DNA from: CAZNRY01 sp964575675
GTDB taxonomy: Bacteria; Eisenbacteria; RBG-16-71-46; CAIMUX01; VGJL01
NCBI GenBank assembly: GCA_964575675.1
Contig: CAZNRY010000213.1
Location: 1 to 5,408 of the forward strand
Length of the DNA stretch: 5,408 nucleotides
Direction: 5' to 3'
Shown here: positions 1 to 4,827 of the stretch, in pieces
Layout: each line of letters opens with the position of its first letter
How positions within the stretch are numbered: the first letter of the stretch is position 1
Translations under genes and position numbers: made by a program
Notes under the pieces: generated by a model
Seen by the model: only the letters and a program-made list of their open reading frames with translations
Database searches by the model: none
Told to the model about the DNA's origin: nothing

Positions 1-125
1 GGGTTTGGACCGGGTTCCCCGGGTCGTCCGGGGGGGGGGCCGGGTGGATGTTGAAGGGCCCAAGGTCCCGGCGGGGGGAATCGACATGGGGGGGGGACAG
101 GTAATTCGGGAACATGGGCGGGATC
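1..125. other. Probable low-quality contig end with poly-G runs
   Basis: G runs of 10 (30-39), 9 (88-96) and 6 (73-78) crowd the first 100 bases, while no run longer than 6 was noticed elsewhere. The tssF frame remains open, but conserved serine, histidine and leucine positions read as proline, mostly explained by A, T or C being replaced by G on the plus strand. This is the pattern left by dark-cycle G calls or weak consensus at an assembly end. Sequence here should not be used for fine comparison. Confidence 0.75.
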
Positions 126-1498
126 AACCGCCAGTTCAGATCTCCGTCCAGCGGCGGCGGAACGGACCAGGTCGGCACCGTTAGGTTGCTGAAGCGCACG
201 AACTCCGGCGAAGTGTCTGTAGGGACCTGAATGTCGCCGGCCTTCAGCCCTTCGGGGAGGCGGCGATTCGTGCATGTCAGCTCGGTTCCGACGATCTCGA
301 CCTCGGGAAGGGTCGCTGCGCCCTTTGCATCTACGAAGGCGAGGTAGGTGTCGGTCCGACCGTCGACCACCGAACTCCGCGAGCGCGGGAAGTAATACGC
401 GAACCCGTCGCCGCCCGTTGCTTTGTGCGTAAACGAGTAAAAGGAAGGAATCTCTCGCTCCGTTGCCGTTCCCGGAAGCACGCCGGCGACCCGGTCGATT
501 GAGTAGATCTCGTAGTGGAGGGGGCTCTGGCCGACGGGGCGCACGCGGTATTCGGCCTTGGAGCGATCCACGCGGATCGGGTCCGCCTCGTGCGCGAACA
601 GATTTACGATTGGGGTACAGAAAAGGCGGATCTCCTCCTTCGTGGGCCGCAGGGTTGTCGGCAGGGCCCGATCGAATCGGATCTCCACCCAGAAACGATC
701 CGTGACCGGAAGGTCACAAAGGGAGTCAAGCCCCTCCAGGTCCAAGAACAAGAACTTCTCGGGCAGTGCAAAATACTCGTGAAGGAGCCGGTATCCCGGG
801 AAGGAACGTGCGGGATAAGGCAACAATGCCTCTCCCTCCGCGAATCCCGACGGCAAGATCTGCACCTCTCTGGAGGCGCCGGGGCTGCCTTTCGTATCCG
901 GCCCGGAGGCCGTCACCAAAGCCTCGGCAACCTGGGTCCGCAGATGATGGTAAAGGGCGAATGCGAGTGCCGGGTCGCCATGGAGATAAAGGCGGACGCG
1001 ATTCAGATCGAGTATCTCGGGCTTCGTCTGATTCCAGAGCTTGAATCCAAGCCACAGCCGGGAGGGCCCGGCCCCGGCCGCCCCAAGCTGAACATGATCC
1101 AACGAGATCGGGTTCAAAACCACGTCGTAGGCGGTCCGGAAGCGGCACGCCGTTCCCTCGACCGGCAAGGACTGAACCTCCACACCGCGGCGGACGACCT
1201 GCGACTGGCGCAGGGCCGCCAGCACCGGTTGGAGCTCGAGAATCGACATCGCCGGAACCGGCCTCAGGTAGTGCGGCCAGAGGAGGCCGATCAGAGCGTG
1301 TGTGACCTCCGGAAGCTCGTCATCGAGTTTCTGTCGGATCCGACCCGCGATGAACGCGAATCCCTCCAGCAGCCTCTCGACGTCGGGATCGCTGCCCGGG
1401 GTGGACAGAAAGTGGGCGGCGGCAGGGTGGGCTCGCGCGAACTCGCTCCCCAGCTCGCGCAAGTAGAGCAGCTCGTCTTGGTAGTACTTGTTGAACAT
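1..1498 (-). CDS. tssF: T6SS baseplate protein TssF (VasA/ImpG family), 3' end beyond window
   Basis: TssF is a cytoplasmic T6SS baseplate wedge subunit that works with TssG, TssE and TssK to seat the sheath on the membrane complex. The frame stays open from an ATG at 1498 to the window edge, giving 499 residues of a protein usually near 600. Family hallmarks are clear: YYQDELLYLRELGSEFARAHP-like N-terminus (residues 5-25), a DPDVERLLEGFAFI block (37-50) followed by LLWPHYLRPVPAMSI (72-86), LLHEYFALPEKFLFLDL (238-254), LFCTPIVNLF (292-301), YSIDRVAG (332-339), LTCTNRRLPEGL (407-418) and NWRL (455-458). The start is chosen because it matches the usual family N-terminus and follows AGAGGAGG, though with a long spacer. 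tssE lies 65 bases upstream. Residues from about 460 onward (below position ~122) are proline-rich and probably carry base-call errors. Identity is nearly certain; the terminal 40 residues are unreliable. Confidence 0.96.
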   Translation of the reverse strand, partial: MFNKYYQDELLYLRELGSEFARAHPAAAHFLSTPGSDPDVERLLEGFAFIAGRIRQKLDDELPEVTHALIGLLWPHYLRPVPAMSILELQPVLAALRQSQVVRRGVEVQSLPVEGTACRFRTAYDVVLNPISLDHVQLGAAGAGPSRLWLGFKLWNQTKPEILDLNRVRLYLHGDPALAFALYHHLRTQVAEALVTASGPDTKGSPGASREVQILPSGFAEGEALLPYPARSFPGYRLLHEYFALPEKFLFLDLEGLDSLCDLPVTDRFWVEIRFDRALPTTLRPTKEEIRLFCTPIVNLFAHEADPIRVDRSKAEYRVRPVGQSPLHYEIYSIDRVAGVLPGTATEREIPSFYSFTHKATGGDGFAYYFPRSRSSVVDGRTDTYLAFVDAKGAATLPEVEIVGTELTCTNRRLPEGLKAGDIQVPTDTSPEFVRFSNLTVPTWSVPPPLDGDLNWRLIPPMFPNYLSPPHVDSPRRDLGPFNIHPAPPPDDPGNPVQT

Positions 1499-1520
1499 GC
1501 GCGGGCCGGAGCCCTCCTCT
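1499..1520 (-). promoter_or_regulatory. tssF ribosome binding site with hairpin in the spacer
   Basis: The Shine-Dalgarno sequence AGAGGAGG occupies 1513-1520, which puts AGGAGG 14 bases from the ATG, longer than usual. The spacer contains GGGC-TCCG-GCCC (1503-1514), a 4-bp GC stem closed by C-G around a UNCG-class tetraloop, overlapping the last two Gs of the Shine-Dalgarno sequence. If folded, it leaves AGAGGA exposed and shortens the effective distance to the ATG to about four bases. The start choice itself rests on TssF family homology. Confidence 0.5.
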
Positions 1521-1543
1521 CCGCGGCGGACTCAACAGCCCGT

Positions 1544-1563
1544 CGGGACGGCGGAACGTCCCG
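1544..1563 (-). promoter_or_regulatory. GC-rich intercistronic stem-loop directly after the tssE stop
   Basis: The arms CGGGACG (1557-1563 on the minus strand) and CGTCCCG (1544-1550) form a perfect 7-bp stem with a 6-base loop. The stem begins at the base right after the TGA of tssE. No U-tract follows, so it does not look like an intrinsic terminator. It could protect the 3' end of a processed upstream transcript, cause pausing, or modulate tssF translation. The structure is read directly from the sequence; any function is inference. Confidence 0.5.
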
Positions 1564-1980
1564 TCAGCTCTTCAGGAGCACCCTTCCGCTCGGGTCGATC
1601 CGAGTCTCGAACCAGACCGAGGTTTTCTCATCCGGACTCACCAGCTCCCCGGTGATCTCCAGGCGCAAGGAGAAGATCTCCTCGGTGGGACCGCTCTGTT
1701 TCACCGTGACCCGCCGGAGCCGCGGTTCGTATTTCTCGATCGCAGCCTTGATCGCCACCCTCATCCTAGCCGTCGCCTCGGGGAAGCTATGCAGCAGGTC
1801 CGACAGATCCGGGATTCCGTAGTCTGCTTGGATCGGGGTGATCCCATGCCGCGAGTTGAGAAGTCGCTGGAGGTTTGCGAGGACAGAATCCGCAAGGCGC
1901 GCGGTGTTCTCGCGGATCGCCGGCGCCCGATCCGCGTCTGGGTCTCTCAAGCGCTCAAGCAGGCTCCGCTCCCGTGGCAT
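1564..1980 (-). CDS. tssE: T6SS baseplate protein TssE (gp25-like, lysozyme-family fold)
   Basis: TssE is the small baseplate subunit homologous to phage T4 gp25; it is thought to start sheath polymerisation at the baseplate. The product has 138 residues, within the usual range. Visible family features are SLLERL at residues 6-11, LNSRHGITPI then DYGIPDL (41-59), a helix leading into IEKYEPRLRRVTV (81-93), and a C-terminal strand pair FETRIDPSGRVLL (124-136). The EPRL segment is the family's most conserved part. The ATG at 1980 is supported by GGGGAG at 1985-1990, four bases upstream. The stop is TGA, unlike the TAG of the four genes before it, and a GC-rich inverted repeat touches it. hcp is 77 bases upstream and tssF 65 bases downstream, consistent with one transcript. 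Confidence 0.95.
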   Translation of the reverse strand: MPRERSLLERLRDPDADRAPAIRENTARLADSVLANLQRLLNSRHGITPIQADYGIPDLSDLLHSFPEATARMRVAIKAAIEKYEPRLRRVTVKQSGPTEEIFSLRLEITGELVSPDEKTSVWFETRIDPSGRVLLKS

Positions 1981-2011
1981 TCCTCTCCCCGAGATGATGA
2001 CCCCGATGGCA

Positions 2012-2034
2012 AGGGTGCTTCAGTACGGCACCCT
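2012..2034 (-). promoter_or_regulatory. Stem-loop in the hcp-tssE intergenic region
   Basis: Arms AGGGTGC (2028-2034 as read on the minus strand) and GCACCCT (2012-2018) form a perfect 7-bp stem around a 9-base loop, 23 bases after the hcp stop and 31 bases before the tssE start. It is followed by TTGCC, not a U-run, so efficient intrinsic termination is unlikely. A partial attenuator or an RNase-resistant 3' end for an hcp-containing transcript is plausible, because Hcp is needed in large excess over TssE. That role is inferred. Confidence 0.45.
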
Positions 2035-2057
2035 CCGCAGTCGTTTCCAAATCCCGC

Positions 2058-2549
2058 CTAGGTCTGCGCCGACCAGGTGTCCTCGTGCGTGATCCCGCCG
2101 TTCGTGTAGGTCCAGCTGATCGTGTGGAACACGAAGGAGATCTCCTCAAGGGGAGGATCCGTCGACGAGGCGGGATCGATGCAGTTGGGCGATGTCGCCT
2201 TGAAGCTGGCCACCCGCCCCTGCTTGATCTCGATCGTGTAGAACTGCTCCGTCGTCCCATCCCCGGTCGGGTTTGGCCGGAAGAACTTGAAGATACCGTC
2301 AATCACCTCATTGCGGACAAGCGCCTTGTAAATCAATGGAGTCGATTTATCGATCCGCTTGCGGATGACGAGCGGCTCGTAGCTGCGCCGGCCCGTTGCC
2401 ATTCCACTGCCCGCCTCCCTGGCAGTGCGAACGGAGCTTTCGAAGAAGACGCACTCGATGCTGTTCTCTCGAGCCAGAGACGTCTGGCTGCTTTCGCCCT
2501 GAATGTCCGACCCGTTCGCCTTCAGGTAGAGGTGAACCGTTTCCGCCAT
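2058..2549 (-). CDS. hcp: T6SS tube protein Hcp (TssD)
   Basis: Hcp forms the hexameric rings that stack into the inner tube expelled by sheath contraction, and it also acts as a carrier or chaperone for some effectors. The product has 163 residues, typical for the family. The N-terminus reads as a beta strand (VHLYLKANG) followed by IQGES at residues 16-20. Next come GMATGRRSYEPLVIRKRIDKSTPL-type residues (49-72), the strongly family-specific FRPNPTGDGTTEQFYTIEI (90-108), and the C-terminal strand region EEISFVFHTISWTY (135-148) ending in HEDTW (155-159). There is no signal peptide, as expected for a T6SS substrate. The ATG at 2549 follows AGGAGA at 2552-2557, a rather short spacing. The gene sits between tssC and tssE, so it is the locus-encoded structural Hcp, not an orphan. 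No C-terminal effector extension is present. Confidence 0.97.
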   Translation of the reverse strand: MAETVHLYLKANGSDIQGESSQTSLARENSIECVFFESSVRTAREAGSGMATGRRSYEPLVIRKRIDKSTPLIYKALVRNEVIDGIFKFFRPNPTGDGTTEQFYTIEIKQGRVASFKATSPNCIDPASSTDPPLEEISFVFHTISWTYTNGGITHEDTWSAQT

Positions 2550-2564
2550 GGTCTCCTACCCCCC

Positions 2565-2606
2565 TCGGTGATCTTCTCCGTGGAATCGGAACGGGCAGGT
2601 CACCGA
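2565..2606 (-). promoter_or_regulatory. Inverted repeat in the hcp 5' leader, next to the ribosome binding site
   Basis: TCGGTGA and TCACCGA, at 2600-2606 and 2565-2571, are perfectly complementary over 7 bp with a 28-base loop. The downstream arm lies just upstream of the G-rich stretch and AGGAGA that precede the hcp ATG. It could present or mask the ribosome binding site, or it could be chance in a GC-rich intergenic stretch. The rest of this 115-base gap (2550-2664) shows no recognisable promoter. Confidence 0.3.
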
Positions 2607-2664
2607 TCCGCCCTCCGATGTTTTCAAACGGCCGCCGTCTCTACGATCTGCGCTCCCGGCGCCA

Positions 2665-4149
2665 CTACTTCTTGTCGAGCTTCCCCACGAGGGAGAGCGT
2701 GAAGAAAGCGCCCATGTACTTGAAATGCGGCCGCACTTTCAGTCCAACCCGGTACCAACCGGGATCGCCCTCGACATCCTCCACCATGACCTCGGCCTGG
2801 CGAAGGGGGCGCCTCCCGCGCGTGGCCGCGCTGGCGTCGTCCATCTCGGCGACATACTGGTTGATCCAGGCATTCAGCTCCCTGTTGAGATCGCTCTTCT
2901 CTTTCCAGCTCCCGATATTTTCACGCTGGATGACCTTGATATAGTGCGCGAGTCTGGAAATGATGAACATGTAGGGCAGCTGGATGCCCAGCTTGTAGTT
3001 CGCCTCGGCGTCCTTCCCCTCCTTACTCTGACCGAAGTACTTCGACTTCTGGCATGAGTTGGCGCTGAAGAACGCGGCGTTGTCCGAACCCTTCCGCATC
3101 GTAAGGGCGATAAACCCCTCCTCGGAGAGCTCGAACTCCCTGCGTTCGGAGATCAGGACTTCGGTGGGGATCTTCTGCTCCAGGGCTCCCATCGCCTTGT
3201 AGACATGGACCGGAAGGTCCTCCACCGCGCCACCGCTCTGCGGACCGATGATGTTGGGGCACCAGCGGAACTTCGCGAAGCTCTCCGTCAAACGGGTCGC
3301 GAACGTGAAGACCGCATTCCCCCAGAGGTACTTCTCGTGATCATCCGTGACCGTCTCTTCATAATGGAATTCCTTGACCGGGATCGTCTCCTCCCCATAA
3401 GGCAGTCGAAGGAGAAACTTGGGCATGACGAGGCCGACGTAACGCGCGTCCTCTGATTCTCGGAACGAGCGCCACTTCGCGTATTGGGGGGCCTCGAAGA
3501 TTGACTTCAGGTCCTTCAGGTTGGGAAGCGTAAGGTACGTCTCCTCTCCGAAGAACTTCGGACCGGCTGCGCAGATGAAGGGAGCGTGGGCCATCGCCGC
3601 GACCGAAGCGCCGTACTGGAGGAGTTTCATGTCTTGAGGATGCGCCGTGAACTCATAGTTGGCGATCATCGCTCCGACCGGCTCCCCGCCGAACTGCCCG
3701 TACTCCGCCGTGTAGACATGCTTGTAGAGGCCCGATTTCATGATTTCGGGGGAATCCTCGAAGTCATTCAGCAGGTCGTCCTTCGAGACATTCAGGATCT
3801 GCATCCTGATGTTCTCCCGGAAGTCGGTCCGGTCAACGAGGAGCTTCAAACCCCTCCAGGCCGATTCCATCTTCTGGACCGCCGCGTGATGGAGGATCTC
3901 GTCGATCTGCAGACTCATCTTCCGATCGAGCTCCGTGATCATCTCGTTCACGACGGACTGATGGACCTTCACCGAACCCTCGGTTCGGACCAACTCCTTC
4001 ATGAAAGCTTCCAGACCCCGCTTCGCGATGGAGTAACTCTCATCTGACGGTTTGTACTTCGTCGTCGAGATGATCTCGTCCAAGACGTTTGCCTCGGCCT
4101 CCGTCGTCTCCTTCGACAACTGGTCTTTTCTCTCTTCGGCATCCGCCAT
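2665..4149 (-). CDS. tssC: T6SS contractile sheath large subunit TssC (VipB)
   Basis: TssC pairs with TssB to build the contractile sheath around the Hcp tube in the cytoplasm. The product is 494 residues, full length for the family. Visible blocks are WRGLKLLVDRTDF (98-110), QYGASVAAMAHAPF (178-191), WRSFRESEDARYVGLVMPKF (226-245), YLWGNAVFTFATRLTESFAKFRW (274-296), CPNIIGPQSGG (297-307), LISERREFELSEEGFIAL (332-349), SRLAHYIKVIQREN (398-411), and a C-terminal GWYRVGLKVRPHFKYMG then SLVGKLDKK (464-494). An N-terminal segment, NVLDEIISTT (21-30), sits where the ClpV N-domain binds the VipB N-terminal helix in characterised systems, so this sheath is plausibly recycled by ClpV. The ATG at 4149 follows TCCTCCCC read as GGGGAGGA (4156-4163), six bases away. 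tssB is 35 bases upstream. No frameshift or missing block is evident. Confidence 0.98.
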   Translation of the reverse strand: MADAEERKDQLSKETTEAEANVLDEIISTTKYKPSDESYSIAKRGLEAFMKELVRTEGSVKVHQSVVNEMITELDRKMSLQIDEILHHAAVQKMESAWRGLKLLVDRTDFRENIRMQILNVSKDDLLNDFEDSPEIMKSGLYKHVYTAEYGQFGGEPVGAMIANYEFTAHPQDMKLLQYGASVAAMAHAPFICAAGPKFFGEETYLTLPNLKDLKSIFEAPQYAKWRSFRESEDARYVGLVMPKFLLRLPYGEETIPVKEFHYEETVTDDHEKYLWGNAVFTFATRLTESFAKFRWCPNIIGPQSGGAVEDLPVHVYKAMGALEQKIPTEVLISERREFELSEEGFIALTMRKGSDNAAFFSANSCQKSKYFGQSKEGKDAEANYKLGIQLPYMFIISRLAHYIKVIQRENIGSWKEKSDLNRELNAWINQYVAEMDDASAATRGRRPLRQAEVMVEDVEGDPGWYRVGLKVRPHFKYMGAFFTLSLVGKLDKK

Positions 4150-4155
4150 TTCTGG

Positions 4156-4163
4156 TCCTCCCC
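4156..4163 (-). promoter_or_regulatory. tssC ribosome binding site
   Basis: GGGGAGGA lies six bases upstream of the tssC ATG inside the 35-base tssB-tssC gap. A 5-bp inverted repeat (CTCGA/TCGAG, 4167-4171 and 4179-4183) sits between the tssB stop and this site. Confidence 0.75.
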
Positions 4164-4184
4164 TGACTCGACCGGATCTCGAGC

Positions 4185-4694
4185 CTAAGCGCCTGAACCG
4201 GAATCTCCGGACTCACCGAGCCCGAGTTCCTTCATGATCCGTTCTCTCTGCGACTCGTCCTTGAGCAGTTCCTCGATCTTCCGCCGGAACGCGGGCACGT
4301 TGGCGAGCGGCCCCTTCAGGGCGGTAAGCGCGTCCCGTAGTTCGAGCAACTTCGCCAGTTCGGGCACCTGCTTGGCGACCGCCTGCGGCTCGAAATCATC
4401 CAGGGTCTTGAGGGTGAGATTGACGGGGAGCTCAGCCCCCTCCTTAGCGGTCAGCTTGTTGGCGACATTGATGCTGACGCTGAGCTTGTGTTGGGACATG
4501 ACGTCGTTGAAATTGTCCTTGTCGAGCGAGACCGCCTTGCGTTCCTCGAGTGGGGTCGCGTCGGTCTGGCCGGTGAAATCGCCCAGGACCATGAGCTTCA
4601 ACGGCAGTTCGATTTCCGCCTGCGCGCCCCCCGTGGCTGGTTTGTAGACAATATTGACCCGTTCCTTCGGGGCAACCGAACCCTCTTTCGCCAT
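4185..4694 (-). CDS. tssB: T6SS contractile sheath small subunit TssB (VipA)
   Basis: TssB forms heterodimers with TssC that assemble into the contractile sheath. The product is 169 residues, as expected. It shows RVNIVYKP at residues 12-19, the diagnostic ELPLKLMVLGDFTG at 29-42, NFNDVM at 61-66, LDDFEP at 98-103, and a helical C-terminal part with PELAKLLELRDALTALKGPL (111-130) followed by FRRKIEELL (136-144). The last ten residues are a Gly/Ser-rich tail with no obvious role. The ATG at 4694 is backed by AGAGGAG (4701-4707) with a six-base spacer, a near-ideal site. tssC begins 35 bases after the TAG stop, consistent with coupled, roughly equimolar expression of the two sheath subunits. 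The 133-base gap to tssA leaves room for an internal promoter, but I could not recognise one. Confidence 0.97.
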   Translation of the reverse strand: MAKEGSVAPKERVNIVYKPATGGAQAEIELPLKLMVLGDFTGQTDATPLEERKAVSLDKDNFNDVMSQHKLSVSINVANKLTAKEGAELPVNLTLKTLDDFEPQAVAKQVPELAKLLELRDALTALKGPLANVPAFRRKIEELLKDESQRERIMKELGLGESGDSGSGA

Positions 4695-4700
4695 GGGAAT

Positions 4701-4707
4701 CTCCTCT
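4701..4707 (-). promoter_or_regulatory. tssB ribosome binding site
   Basis: AGAGGAG lies six bases upstream of the ATG at 4694, an optimal arrangement that fixes the start. The rest of the 133-base tssA-tssB gap (4695-4827) shows no clear -35/-10 pair. Confidence 0.75.
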
Positions 4708-4827
4708 GAGGCTATTCGCCCCGTTTCCGCCTACTCAATCTCCGCGGACCAGGCACAGTGACAGAAACTCGCAACCCTTGCCAGCTTGAAACGACTCACT
4801 TCAGCCGGTTTTCCCCGAGACCGGGAG

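Noticed and set aside
1..100. Proline-rich C-terminal domain or frameshift at the end of tssF
   Set aside because: The frame is intact, and the prolines arise mostly from changes to G on the plus strand beside poly-G runs, so sequence error is a simpler explanation than a new domain.
726..1148. A 140-codon minus-strand open frame inside tssF
   Set aside because: It is an out-of-frame shadow within tssF; the true frame carries all TssF motifs through this stretch.
515..1822. A 435-codon plus-strand open frame
   Set aside because: It lies antisense to tssF and tssE, which have unmistakable family motifs. Its translation is Arg/Gly/Gln-rich with no recognisable domain; such frames are common opposite GC-rich genes.
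2085..2702. A 205-codon plus-strand open frame
   Set aside because: It covers hcp and the hcp leader in antisense; hcp is certain on the other strand and this translation resembles no family I know.
3586..4047. A 153-codon plus-strand open frame
   Set aside because: It is entirely antisense to tssC and looks like a mirror of its codon pattern, with no supporting ribosome binding site or domain.
4167..4183. Stem-loop CTCGA/TCGAG between tssB and tssC
   Set aside because: With only 5 bp and a 7-base loop, it is easily expected by chance in this composition, and a strong ribosome binding site follows outside the stem.
4771..4783. Sigma-54-like promoter TGGC-AAGGG-TTGC on the minus strand upstream of tssB
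   Set aside because: The TGGC and TTGC elements are five bases apart, but sigma-54 promoters need seven between them (GG and GC 12 bases apart). The two-base shortfall normally abolishes function.
4805..4824. Possible terminator after tssA (CCGGT/ACCGG, 10-base loop)
   Set aside because: The stem is only 5 bp, the loop is large, and no T-run follows on the minus strand, so it would not terminate transcription efficiently.
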